From Cytobacillus sp. NJ13 (GTDB lineage: Bacteria; Bacillota; Bacilli; Bacillales; Cytobacillaceae): a stretch of DNA of 64,000 bases. Below are positions 33,748 to 42,191 of this stretch, in pieces. The stretch's first letter is position 1. Each line of letters starts with the position of its first letter. Under the pieces are notes generated by a model. The model was given only the letters and a program-made list of their open reading frames with translations. It made no database searches and was not told where the DNA came from. The translations under genes were made by a program, and so were the position numbers. The DNA is taken from the NCBI GenBank assembly GCA_030348385.1, contig JAUCFP010000006.1, forward strand, positions 2,662,501 through 2,726,500. The letters are read 5' to 3'.

Positions 33748-33761
33748 TTACAAGGCTGTAA
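33748..33761. promoter_or_regulatory. BceR-type operator inside the kinase stop codon
   Basis: TTACA-AGGC-TGTAA is a perfect match to the TNACA-N4-TGTAA site of BceR-type regulators. Its left half is the TAA stop of the histidine kinase gene on the minus strand. A -10-like TATACT occurs about 50 bases further towards the ATPase gene. Confidence 0.7.
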
Positions 33762-34749
33762 GGTTCTGTGTTTTTCCAAAAACCAGCCGGAAAAGAGACC
33801 CTTCCCCCATCTTGGATTCCAGTTCAATGCGATGGCCAAGATGATCGGCTGCCTCCTTCGTCAAGTATAGCCCCATACCTGTGGATTCTCTGAATTTCCG
33901 TCCATTTTCACCCGTATAAAAAGGTTCAAACACACGGCGCTTGTCCGCCTCTGGAATCCCGGCGCCAAAGTCCTTCACTTCTAAGACAGCTTCTCCGTTT
34001 TTTTCAAAGATGGCAATATCAATTCGATTGCTCTTCCCTCTGGAATACTTGACCGCATTATTGATCAGCTGAGAAAGCATAAAGAACAGCCATTTCTCAT
34101 CTGTCTCCACGATCATGTCCTTCTTCTCCTGCAGGAGATTCGGATACACCCCGTTCCGGATATAAAACCGTTTGTTTTCGCCATTTACTTCATGAATGAT
34201 TTTGGACAAGTGTACAGGCTTGATATGAAAATCCTGTTCGATCGTCCGAAGTCTCGCCATATAGAGGATGGTGTTCAAGCCCGTTTTCATCCGGTCCGTC
34301 TCTTCCCGAATACTGGAGGAGTCAGGTTCATCCAAGTTTTGCGCAATCAGTTCAATGACAGAAAGCGGGGTTTTCATCTGATGGACCCATTGGTCCATAA
34401 ACTTCAGATGCTCCTCCTGCCTGGATTCCAGCTCTTTGATTCTCGTCTGATAATGCCTGTATTGATCCTTCAGCAGATGATCAAGCGCCTGTGAAATCGG
34501 TGAGTTTTCTGTTGTTTGAAAGGAATCGTCAAGGGAAGCAAGTTCCTCCGTCAGCCTCTTATAAAACTTGCGGCGGCTTAAATAGTGGTATGCCAGGTAG
34601 GCCGTGAGAAAGAATAGGCCGAGAAAGATGCCATAGAGGGCCGGCAAAAGATGACGATAGCCATCCAGCCAATAGATGGCTAGAATCATAAAAAATTGAA
34701 CGATCTGTACAATGATCAGTAACGCATGCTCTTTAAGGAATAATTTCAT
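33748..34749 (-). CDS. BceS-type intramembrane-sensing histidine kinase, module 1
   Basis: A 333-residue kinase with two closely spaced transmembrane helices (about 8-55), almost no external loop, then DHp with the phospho-accepting His in QWVHQMKTPLSVIEL (about 115), and a HATPase_c domain with N box QLINNAVKYS (about 220), G1 KDFGAGI and G2 STGMGLYL. Such kinases sense flux through the partner ABC transporter. ATG at 34749 has GGAG 4 bases upstream; a GTG at 34767 overlapping the regulator stop is an alternative. Confidence 0.94.
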   Translation of the reverse strand: MKLFLKEHALLIIVQIVQFFMILAIYWLDGYRHLLPALYGIFLGLFFLTAYLAYHYLSRRKFYKRLTEELASLDDSFQTTENSPISQALDHLLKDQYRHYQTRIKELESRQEEHLKFMDQWVHQMKTPLSVIELIAQNLDEPDSSSIREETDRMKTGLNTILYMARLRTIEQDFHIKPVHLSKIIHEVNGENKRFYIRNGVYPNLLQEKKDMIVETDEKWLFFMLSQLINNAVKYSRGKSNRIDIAIFEKNGEAVLEVKDFGAGIPEADKRRVFEPFYTGENGRKFRESTGMGLYLTKEAADHLGHRIELESKMGEGSLFRLVFGKTQNLTAL

Positions 34750-34763
34750 GTTTCTCCAGCCTT

Positions 34764-35453
34764 TCACCAGGTAACGATCAAGCGGTAGCCTGCGCCTCTC
34801 ACTGTTTCGACCGCTCCTGAAAGCCCGATTGCCTCAAATTTTTTTCTTACCCTCGCCATATTCACATTCAGCGTATTTTCATCCACATAGACCTGTTCAT
34901 CCCAAAGCTTTTCCAGCAAGTCTTCACGTCCGGCCACACGCGGGTGCCGCTCCAGTAGATTCTCAATAATATCCGCTTCTTTTTTGGACAGTTGAACGCT
35001 TTTATCACGGAAACACAATTCCAGCCTTTCCGGAAACAGCTTCAATCCCTCTGCCTCCAGAACTCGTTCCTGGGCCTGCGTGGCATATTCCCCGTAAGCC
35101 CTGCGAAGCTGGCTGCGGATCTTCGCCATCACAATTTCCGGATGAAACGGCTTGGTGATGAAATCATCGCCGCCATTCTCAAGCGCCATCACCTGGTCCA
35201 TCTCCCCTACCCGCGCAGAAATGAATATAACTGGACAAATCGACTCCTTCCGGATTTGCCTGCACCAGTAATAGCCATCAAAGCTCGGAAGATTAATATC
35301 CAGGAGCACAAGATCCGGTTTATGCTTATGAAATTCCCCCATCACATCATCGAACTGTTCCGCAGCCGCAGCATCATAGCCATACTTCACTAAGTGTGAC
35401 TGCAGGTGCTCCGCGATTTTCGGATCATCCTCAATAATGAATACTTTCTGCAT
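34764..35453 (-). CDS. BceR-type OmpR-family response regulator, module 1
   Basis: A 229-residue regulator: receiver domain with phospho-acceptor Asp in DLVLLDINLPSFDGY (about 52), FISARV (Thr/Ser switch) and Lys in ITKPFHPE; C-terminal OmpR winged helix (about 130-229: LSKKEADIIENLLERHPRVA, then EDLLEKLWDEQVYVDENTLN, and VETVRGAGYRL). It should bind the TNACA-N4-TGTNA sites of the transporter operons. GGAG is 7 bases before ATG. Confidence 0.95.
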   Translation of the reverse strand: MQKVFIIEDDPKIAEHLQSHLVKYGYDAAAAEQFDDVMGEFHKHKPDLVLLDINLPSFDGYYWCRQIRKESICPVIFISARVGEMDQVMALENGGDDFITKPFHPEIVMAKIRSQLRRAYGEYATQAQERVLEAEGLKLFPERLELCFRDKSVQLSKKEADIIENLLERHPRVAGREDLLEKLWDEQVYVDENTLNVNMARVRKKFEAIGLSGAVETVRGAGYRLIVTW

Positions 35454-35504
35454 CCTCTCACTCCTTTGTCTTAGAAAATTATGCCATACGGAGAACAGGA
35501 AAGA

Positions 35505-35878
35505 AAAGCGGAAGGCGCCCGCCTATAAAGGAACGCAGACTAAAACCGCCACGTCCTGTGGCAACGTCTGCATGACCCGCATCCTCCCAAAAGCTGTCGC
35601 TTTCGGTCGTGCGATGTTTATGCTGACGAAGCCTTCCTTGTCCTGCGGGCCTCAAGCATAAGACAAGCCGGCTTAAAGGTTGTTCTTTAACCTTTTGGCC
35701 GGATTGATAGAAATGTTGAGGCGACTGTCCAGGGACGACAAGCATAAGACGGTCCCTGTAAGAAGGTGGTTTTTCCTTCTGGAAGGGAACGGCTTATGAC
35801 CTCGAGTCCCTAGGAGCCGAAACTAGACACGCTTAGACCCGAGAGCCGATGGCGCCTGGGGCTAGACAGTTACCTAAC
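35505..35878. repeat. Composite folded intergenic element
   Basis: About 370 bases without a coding frame but full of nested complementarity. GCAGAC/GTCTGC (35535-35540, 35566-35571) encloses GCCAC/GTGGC (35548-35552, 35558-35562). AAAGGTT/AACCTTT lies within GCCGGC/GGCCGG near 35670-35702. A long hairpin (35732-35810) stacks GGGAC/GTCCC, CATAAG/CTTATG, TCCCT/AGGGA and AGAAGG/CCTTCT. GGCGCC occurs near both ends (35514, 35851), and CTAGAC/CTTAGAC motifs recur on the right side. It resembles the structured GGCGCC...CATAAGAC...CTTATGACCTCGAG repeats scattered in Bacillus genomes, possibly a non-coding RNA or non-autonomous element. Confidence 0.75.
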
Positions 35879-35897
35879 TTCAGAATTTATTAATTCT

Positions 35898-35930
35898 TTA
35901 AAAAAAGAGCTGCCTCAGCAGCCCTCTTTA
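35898..35930 (-). terminator. Terminator after first CBO0543 gene
   Basis: AGAGGGCTGC/GCAGCTCT stem followed by T7 on the minus strand. Confidence 0.8.
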
Positions 35931-36395
35931 GATACAAGCTTTCTTTTCTAATACACTAATCCATTTGTAATACCCTATTAGTATGGTTAATAAAATCGGA
36001 TTAACAATGGCAGAATGCCATATACTCCACCATCCATAATGAAAGAAACCGAATGGATGAGGCAGCATGGCAACAGCTTCATAGCTCAGGAGGAAGATTT
36101 CCCAAATAAGAAAGTAACCTACCTTTTTCATGAAAGAACCATTAAAAGGATACCAATTGATAAACATCAAATTTATTGGCGGGATTAAGATTGTGTAAGC
36201 AGGAAATGCTATCCAGTCTATTCCTTGTGTAAAGTACCAGTATCCTTTGTACTTCAGATCGATAAAAATATCAAAGAATAATTGGAATGCAATAGTAAAA
36301 ACCCAAATATGGACAATTTTATTGGCTGATATCCCCTTAATGGTCTTATATATAATAAAATTAAACAGAACAACTGAGGCAATTTGTAAGATCAT
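35928..36395 (-). CDS. CBO0543-family membrane protein A
   Basis: A 155-residue membrane protein with four to five helices. The C-terminal half KKVGYFLIWEIFLLSYEAVA, then PFGFFHYGWWSIWHSAIVNP matches the CBO0543 family as I remember it. Function unknown; the family is scattered in spore-forming Firmicutes. No clear ribosome site directly before ATG at 36395. A second copy lies divergently at 36866 with the Spo0E-like gene in between. Confidence 0.8.
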   Translation of the reverse strand: MILQIASVVLFNFIIYKTIKGISANKIVHIWVFTIAFQLFFDIFIDLKYKGYWYFTQGIDWIAFPAYTILIPPINLMFINWYPFNGSFMKKVGYFLIWEIFLLSYEAVAMLPHPFGFFHYGWWSIWHSAIVNPILLTILIGYYKWISVLEKKACI

Positions 36396-36583
36396 TTTCC
36401 ACTCCGGAAAGTTTTTTAGATATTATTTGCATTTAGTGGGAGTTCAAACCTTCCAAAACACTCTCTGCCTTATATACATAATTTTTTTGTCATTTTGAGA
36501 CTAGTTTTGTCGAATTTGTTCAATACTTTTCCTTTATTTGCAATAATAGTTCCTGGACTTTAATTATTTAAAGGAGTAAATAA

Positions 36584-36742
36584 ATGTGTCATTTTTGCAG
36601 TGAACTTAGAAAAAAGATTCAACTTTTTAGAAAAACACTTATTGAAACTGGAATAAAGAAAGGATTAGAGCATCCTGAGACTATAAAAAACAGTCAGATA
36701 TTGGATGAACTTATCTTTAGGTTCCAGTCTAAATGTAAATAG
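36584..36742 (+). CDS. Spo0E-family aspartyl-phosphate phosphatase
   Basis: ATG with AAGGAG 7 bases upstream opens a 52-residue protein too short for usual gene finders. It has the Spo0E signature SQILDELI (about 37-44) after a helix (KKGLEHPETIKN) and a basic end (RFQSKCK), forming the helix-turn-helix pair that holds phosphatase residues. Spo0E proteins dephosphorylate Spo0A~P and delay sporulation. It lies between two divergent CBO0543 genes. The N-terminal CHFC pair is unusual. Confidence 0.85.
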   Translation: MCHFCSELRKKIQLFRKTLIETGIKKGLEHPETIKNSQILDELIFRFQSKCK

Positions 36743-36865
36743 GATTCATTACCGTAAATGATCTCCTTTTAATAGAAACTCACTTCACCGCCAAATAAGC
36801 AGATAAATTTCTAAAAGAGGGCAAGATAGATAAGAAATAAATCAATAGAAACCCGGAGAATATCA

Positions 36866-37318
36866 ATGGTCTATTTCTTTACAATTACAACGCTTGCTAT
36901 CAACTCCATATTGCTTTTCATTATTCCATTAAAATTAACCCGGCAGGAGCTTTACACAACCTGGCTGGCTGTCACTTTAAATGTGCTTCTTGCAGATTTA
37001 ATTTTTGGCCATGTTTTAGACCTGTACGACTTAATGGATCCAGGTCCCCAGCTATTTGATTTGTTAATTGAAATCACCTTGCCAGCAACATTCGGAATCC
37101 TATATGTAAACTTCATGCCTAAAGCCAGGAAGAAATTTTTGCTTTACCTTTTGGTTTGGGCCGGTTTTTCTGTATGCTATGAAGTCCTATCCAGTTACTT
37201 TGGCTACGTAGTATATAAGGGCTGGCAAGTATGGTGGTCAGCCATCTATTATATTGGAGCCTGCCTTTATATGCGCTGGCATTTTCGTTTTATGAGGAAA
37301 GAAAGGAATCCACTTTAA
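36866..37318 (+). CDS. CBO0543-family membrane protein B
   Basis: A 150-residue membrane protein with four to five helices and the family-like end SVCYEVLSSYFGYVVYKGWQ, then VWWSAIYYIGACLYMRWHF. It is a distant paralogue of the gene at 35928. GGAG is 7 bases before ATG. Function unknown. A terminator follows 76 bases after the stop. Confidence 0.78.
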   Translation: MVYFFTITTLAINSILLFIIPLKLTRQELYTTWLAVTLNVLLADLIFGHVLDLYDLMDPGPQLFDLLIEITLPATFGILYVNFMPKARKKFLLYLLVWAGFSVCYEVLSSYFGYVVYKGWQVWWSAIYYIGACLYMRWHFRFMRKERNPL

Positions 37319-37393
37319 AAAAGGAACGGTACACAGTCAAAGTCACGCGGAGAAACTGTATCTCAAAAAGATGCATATACAACTCAAAGATCA

Positions 37394-37433
37394 AAAACAA
37401 GCAGCCACGTCAATGCGTACTGCTTGTTTTTTT
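37394..37433 (+). terminator. Terminator after CBO0543 gene B
   Basis: CAAGCAG/CTGCTTG stem with a GC-containing inner pairing, followed by T7. Confidence 0.75.
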
Positions 37434-37494
37434 ACCTTCAATGGGATTGTCTGCATTTTAACTGAATGCAATCATGCCGATTCTGCCTTTAACA

Positions 37495-37508
37495 TGACAA
37501 AAGTGTCA
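37495..37508. promoter_or_regulatory. BceR-type operator for module 2
   Basis: TGACA-AAAG-TGTCA fits the TNACA-N4-TGTNA pattern, 74 bases before the ATPase start. A -10-like TATAGT is at 37553-37558 with a weak -35, as common in this regulon type. Confidence 0.7.
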
Positions 37509-37582
37509 CTTTACATTCTGTTACATCGATGGTTCGCGGGCAAAACAGCCGATATAGTATGTTAGTGAAGGAGGTCGAAACC

Positions 37583-38329
37583 ATGACTAAAATGATACAA
37601 ACCAAAAACTTATCGAAATCGTATGGAAAAACACAGGTCTTAAAAAATATTGATTTGACTGTTGAACGAGGGGAACTGACTGCTATTATGGGTCCCTCCG
37701 GCTCTGGAAAAACGACGTTAATGAATACCCTATCAACCATTGATGCCTTTAGCGGGGGGAATGTTTGGATTGAGGGAAATTCCCTTTTAGAAATGAAAAA
37801 GAAAGCCCTGCGGGAGTTCCGTCAAAAAAGAATGGGATTTATTTTTCAAGACTATAACTTACTGGATACCTTAACGGTGAAGGAGAATATCCTGCTCCCG
37901 CTCTCGCTGCAAAAAACACCTGCTGCAGAAATGGAAATGCGGTTAGCAAAATTGATTGATGCCTTAAATATTGAATCCATCTTACATCAATATCCATCTG
38001 AAATTTCCGGCGGTCAGAAACAGCGCACAGCTGCCGCACGGGCAATTATTACTAACCCTGCAATTGTATTTGCTGATGAACCAACGGGTGCACTCGATTC
38101 CAGATCTGCTACCCAGCTGCTGGAACAAATTCAGCTGCTCAATGAAACATTCAACACAACTGTTCTGATGATTACCCATGATCCGTATGCAGCAAGCTAC
38201 TGTCAGCGCGTAGTTTTTCTCCGCGACGGAAAAATCGTCAATGAAATGTTTAAAGGCGAGCAAACGGAAAAGGAATTCTTTGACCGCATCCTTACGATCC
38301 AAAGTGCAATAGGAAGTGACCGGCGATGA
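37583..38329 (+). CDS. BceA-type ABC ATPase, module 2
   Basis: A 248-residue ATPase with Walker A GPSGSGKTT, Q-loop FQDYNLLDTLTVKEN, signature ISGGQKQRTAAARAI and Walker B IVFADEPTGALDSR. ATG at 37583 has AAGGAGG 8 bases upstream; longer starts lack a site. ATGA overlap couples it to the permease gene. Upstream is the TNACA-N4-TGTNA site of module 2. Confidence 0.95.
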   Translation: MTKMIQTKNLSKSYGKTQVLKNIDLTVERGELTAIMGPSGSGKTTLMNTLSTIDAFSGGNVWIEGNSLLEMKKKALREFRQKRMGFIFQDYNLLDTLTVKENILLPLSLQKTPAAEMEMRLAKLIDALNIESILHQYPSEISGGQKQRTAAARAIITNPAIVFADEPTGALDSRSATQLLEQIQLLNETFNTTVLMITHDPYAASYCQRVVFLRDGKIVNEMFKGEQTEKEFFDRILTIQSAIGSDRR

Positions 38330-40281
38330 ATTTAATAGATTTATCATGGAGGAACATGAAGCGGAACTTCCGGCTGTATACCATTTATTTCATTTCCATG
38401 TTTGTCGGGGTTGTCATTTACTTTACCTTTTCTGGTTTAATGTTTAACAAAGATGTAGTCGCCGCCATTCAAAATAAAGAAAACTACAAAATGGTTATTT
38501 CCCTTGCTTCGGTGATTGTCTTTTTGTTTATTGTCTTCTTTATTTTATACGCGAACTCCTTTTTCATGAAGCAGCGAAAAAAAGAATTCGGCATGTATTT
38601 ACTTTACGGAATGAAGGAAAGACAAGTTGCGTCAATGGTCTTCTTTGAAACATTATTCTTAAGCGCCATTTCGGTTTTCAGCGGTATATTAATCGGCGGA
38701 TTGCTATCAAAGTTTTTCGGTGCGGTATTAATGAACTTAATGCGCTACAATGAGGACATTTCTTTTGCTTTTCCATTGGAAGCTATCATTTCAACGATTC
38801 TGTTATTCGCATTATTACTCATCATCATTACAATACAAAGTTATTTGAATGTCCGGCGTGTCCAGCTGGTAGAATTGTTTCATGCAAAGGAAAAGATGGA
38901 TAAACCGCTCACATTTTCTTTTGGCTTGGCGTTATTGTCCATTCTATTGATTGCCGGGTCCTACTACATGATTACCATAGGGGATACAGACATCTGGAAA
39001 GAACATTTTAATGAAACATTAACAGCTGTCACAGTGGCATTGATTGCTGGGACGTATTTATTTTTCCGCCAGTTTTCCGGGTGGATATTGCAAAAAATGA
39101 GCCAAAGTAAAAATTATTTTAACGGCAATAAAATGCTATGGATTTCCTCTCTCCGTTTTTCCATTCGAGGAAATACAGTCAATTTTACATTCAATTCACT
39201 GATTAGTGCGATTGTCATCTTTACAGTTGGATTTATTGCTGTAGATTACGCTGTTAAAGGCGAGGTTGTGAAAAAAGAATTTCCAAACCATATTGCCTTT
39301 TCGTCCCAGGATCAAGAAACCCAAAGACAAATTGAACAGCTGATGAATGACTCTCATCCAATCATTGATCATGAAACCATTACAGGAATCCAAACAGAAA
39401 AAATCCAAAATAGAGATGCTTTTTTTAGCCATCCCGAATATTACACGGAAGAGTTTTACCTTTTTCCGGAATCCCAATTAAATGCAATTGTCGAATTGCG
39501 TAAAACGGGTGAAAAAGCAGATTTAAAAGGTGAAGAATCCATTATTTTATCAAGAGGAATAGATAAACCAACAAAATATAAAAGTTCTCAGCCTGAAATG
39601 ACCGTTTTGGAAGACAATACATTTCATGTAGTCGAAAAAATACGATACCCGCTGTTGAGCATCCCAACGAGCCCTGGCGGAAATACAAAGCCCCAGCCTT
39701 CTGTACTCATTATTTCAGACGAAGCTTTTGAGAACTTAAGGGAACATCACACCCTTTCTTCATTTGAAATTTATCAAATCGAAGATCCCAAAACATCTAA
39801 TGATGTATCACGAGAAGTATACGACCTCGTTATGAAAACAGAAGGGGCCTATTATTCGGCCTATATTGATATGTATTCCGTTGATACGGAGTCGTCTTCT
39901 TTAATCCTGTTCTCCGTTGCCTTTTTTGCCGTTATTGCATTGTTTGCATTAGGGAGTGTCATATACTTTAAACAGCTGCGCGAAGCTACAGAAGAGCGGG
40001 AACACTACGCCATTCTGCGGAAAATCGGTGTGGACGACAAAGAAATGAAAAAGATTATCCGAAAACAATTGCTGTTCGTATTTTTGCCGCCGCTCCTGCT
40101 GGGGCTGCTGCACAGCTGGTTTCTTTTATATTACACAGTCATCCTGGTCATAAAAGATTTGCCTTCTTTAACGACGATTATTTTTTCTGTCATGGGGTTA
40201 TATGTGTTAACGTATCTAATCTTTTACGTTTCATCTGTATCTATTTACTACAAAATTGTCAGCGAAAAAAACACACGATGA
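38326..40281 (+). CDS. BceB-type ABC permease, module 2
   Basis: A 651-residue permease with 10 transmembrane helices and a large external domain (about 295-510). FtsX-like segments MKQRKKEFGMYLLYGMKERQ (about 80) and HYAILRKIGVDDKEMKK (about 565) mark the two cytoplasmic turns. It should recognise a peptide antibiotic and deliver the flux signal to the adjacent kinase. ATG overlaps the ATPase stop (ATGA). The stop is 7 bases from the stop of the convergent kinase gene. Confidence 0.94.
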   Translation: MNLIDLSWRNMKRNFRLYTIYFISMFVGVVIYFTFSGLMFNKDVVAAIQNKENYKMVISLASVIVFLFIVFFILYANSFFMKQRKKEFGMYLLYGMKERQVASMVFFETLFLSAISVFSGILIGGLLSKFFGAVLMNLMRYNEDISFAFPLEAIISTILLFALLLIIITIQSYLNVRRVQLVELFHAKEKMDKPLTFSFGLALLSILLIAGSYYMITIGDTDIWKEHFNETLTAVTVALIAGTYLFFRQFSGWILQKMSQSKNYFNGNKMLWISSLRFSIRGNTVNFTFNSLISAIVIFTVGFIAVDYAVKGEVVKKEFPNHIAFSSQDQETQRQIEQLMNDSHPIIDHETITGIQTEKIQNRDAFFSHPEYYTEEFYLFPESQLNAIVELRKTGEKADLKGEESIILSRGIDKPTKYKSSQPEMTVLEDNTFHVVEKIRYPLLSIPTSPGGNTKPQPSVLIISDEAFENLREHHTLSSFEIYQIEDPKTSNDVSREVYDLVMKTEGAYYSAYIDMYSVDTESSSLILFSVAFFAVIALFALGSVIYFKQLREATEEREHYAILRKIGVDDKEMKKIIRKQLLFVFLPPLLLGLLHSWFLLYYTVILVIKDLPSLTTIIFSVMGLYVLTYLIFYVSSVSIYYKIVSEKNTR

Positions 40282-40306
40282 GTTATTTTACTCATCGTGT
40301 GTTTTT
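40269..40306. terminator. Bidirectional terminator between module 2 ABC and two-component genes
   Basis: ACACACGATGAG and CTCATCGTGTGT pair around a TTATTTTA loop with A/T runs on both sides. It spans the stop codons of both genes. Confidence 0.9.
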
Positions 40307-41283
40307 TGCATGATTAAAAACGGATCGCTATCGAGCGGGAAGTGAACGATAAAGTGGGTGTACTCTCTCACAATCGACGTACAGCTAATGTAATGCCCTA
40401 ACTTGTTGCTTAGCTGCTGGGCTAAATATAAACCCATTCCGGTCGACTTCGAATACAATCGCCCCGTTTCTCCGGTAAAACCGCGATTAAATACTCTCGG
40501 AAGATCTTTCTGGCTGATGCCAATCCCATTATCCCGAATCAAGAGCTGCTTTTCTTGTGGGGCTTCCAATATGGAAATGGTGATTTCTCCACCAGGTTCT
40601 GTATACTTCAAACTGTTTGTCAGAAGCTGATTGACGATGAACTGGAGCCATTTAGGATCACTTTGGACCTCCAAATGATCTGCCTGTATGTGAATGCGGA
40701 TATTTTTTGAAATAAAGGTTTTTGAGTGGGACTTTACAATATCCTTAAGAATCTTGATAATATCACATTTCTGGATATCGTAATCCTGATTAAAGCTGTC
40801 TAGTTTAGCGTAATAGAGTGCTTGATCAACATAATTTTCAATTTTCGTAACTTCTTCTCTTAAGCTTCCAGCGTCCATATCGGTTTGCTGCAGCAGGCGA
40901 AGAACGGCAATCGGTGTTTTTATTTCGTGGAACCAGGAGACGATAAAATCGTAATGTTCCTTCTGCCTGTCCTGAATCCGATTCATTTCACGGATATGTT
41001 CACGCTTCAGCTCATCGATGTGTGTTTTAGCGAATTCTCCTTCCAGAGACAGGCTGTCATAATCCTCCCCTTCCAATTGCCGGATCACTCGCATATTTTG
41101 CTGGTACCGATATACTAAAAACCCGATTAATACAATCGAAGATAGGGCGAAGGCATAAAGGAATGTCCCCCACGCCAGGCTGCCATTGATATCAGTAAAA
41201 AAGATTGCCGCTGAAATCAGGAAACTGGTCAGATAGAGGACTATATAAGGTTTTTCATAGGATAAAAAGCTAAGGAAGTTCAT
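40288..41283 (-). CDS. BceS-type intramembrane-sensing histidine kinase, module 2
   Basis: A 331-residue kinase with two adjacent N-terminal transmembrane helices (about 12-60) and almost no external loop; His box SWFHEIKTPIAVLRL (about 118), N box QLLTNSLKYT (about 225), G1 DNGIGIS and G2 STGMGLYL. Coupled to the BceB-type permease. It overlaps the response regulator stop by 4 bases. Confidence 0.94.
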   Translation of the reverse strand: MNFLSFLSYEKPYIVLYLTSFLISAAIFFTDINGSLAWGTFLYAFALSSIVLIGFLVYRYQQNMRVIRQLEGEDYDSLSLEGEFAKTHIDELKREHIREMNRIQDRQKEHYDFIVSWFHEIKTPIAVLRLLQQTDMDAGSLREEVTKIENYVDQALYYAKLDSFNQDYDIQKCDIIKILKDIVKSHSKTFISKNIRIHIQADHLEVQSDPKWLQFIVNQLLTNSLKYTEPGGEITISILEAPQEKQLLIRDNGIGISQKDLPRVFNRGFTGETGRLYSKSTGMGLYLAQQLSNKLGHYISCTSIVREYTHFIVHFPLDSDPFLIMQKTHDE

Positions 41284-41954
41284 TCAATTAAATACCCTAA
41301 CCCTTTCCGAGTGACAATGAAGTCCTCTAGTCCAATTGCTGCAATTTTCCTGCGCATCCGATTCACATTCACGGTAAGTGTATTATCATCGACAAACTGT
41401 TCCTCATTCCATAGTGCCTGCATTAAGTCATCCCTCGAGACGATTTTTCCGATATTCCGCATCATCAATTGCAAAAGGATGAATTCATTCCGGCTTAGCT
41501 CATTGCTTTGCCCATTAAATTCAATCGTTGAATTGGTTACATTTAATTTCAGGCCGCGATGGATAAAACGGATATTCTCCTCTTCCTGATATGTATACTT
41601 CCTGCGGATGAGTGCACTGATTTTCGCGAGAAGGATATCCAAATCAAAGGGCTTCTGGATAAAATCATCCCCGCCCATATTAATGGCCATTATAATATCC
41701 ATATTCTGATTTCTGGAGGAAAGGAAAATGATCGGCACTTTTGAAACAGAGCGTATTTGCTGGCACCAGTAGTATCCATCAAAAACGGGAAGATTGATAT
41801 CTAATAAAATGAGGTGTGGACTTGTCTGCTCGAATTCCGCCAGCACCTGGTCAAATTGGGTTACCTCCACCACATCATATTGCCATTTTTTCAGCGTATC
41901 AGCGACAATCCGCCTAATTTTTTCATCGTCTTCTATCATCATGATTCTATACAT
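41280..41954 (-). CDS. BceR-type OmpR-family response regulator, module 2
   Basis: A 224-residue regulator: receiver with Asp in LILLDINLPVFDGYYW (about 52), FLSSRNQ, and Lys in FIQKPFD; C-terminal OmpR winged helix (LSRNEFILLQLMMRNIGKIV, then DDLMQALWNEEQFVDDNTLT, and VTRKGLGYLI). ATG at 41954 has AGAGGG 5 bases upstream; an upstream GTG frame lacks a site. It should bind the TGACA-N4-TGTCA site before the module 2 ATPase. Confidence 0.95.
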   Translation of the reverse strand: MYRIMMIEDDEKIRRIVADTLKKWQYDVVEVTQFDQVLAEFEQTSPHLILLDINLPVFDGYYWCQQIRSVSKVPIIFLSSRNQNMDIIMAINMGGDDFIQKPFDLDILLAKISALIRRKYTYQEEENIRFIHRGLKLNVTNSTIEFNGQSNELSRNEFILLQLMMRNIGKIVSRDDLMQALWNEEQFVDDNTLTVNVNRMRRKIAAIGLEDFIVTRKGLGYLIE

Positions 41955-42089
41955 AAAATCCCTCTTTATTGGAATAATGGTCACGTTATTTATTCTAGCA
42001 CAATTTATTTAAGTCTTTCAGGCTAGGGCTGTCTGTCCGCTTTCACTCCTTCTCTCATAAGACCAGTGAGCATCAAATTAAAACTAAAC

Positions 42090-42132
42090 ATAAAAAAGAC
42101 CGCTGGAATCCAGCAAGTCTTTTGAGAGATTA
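42090..42132 (-). terminator. Terminator after the fucosidase operon
   Basis: AAGAC..GCTGG and CCAGC..GTCTT form a hairpin with T6 on the minus strand, 60-100 bases after the fucosidase stop. Confidence 0.75.
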
Positions 42133-42191
42133 TAAAATAAAGAACAAGAGTTTAATTATTAAATAAAAATTTTCAGACAATAAAGGTAAAA

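Noticed and set aside
35479..35745. 88-codon minus-strand ORF in the folded element
   Set aside because: No ribosome site; it is produced by the inverted repeat structure.
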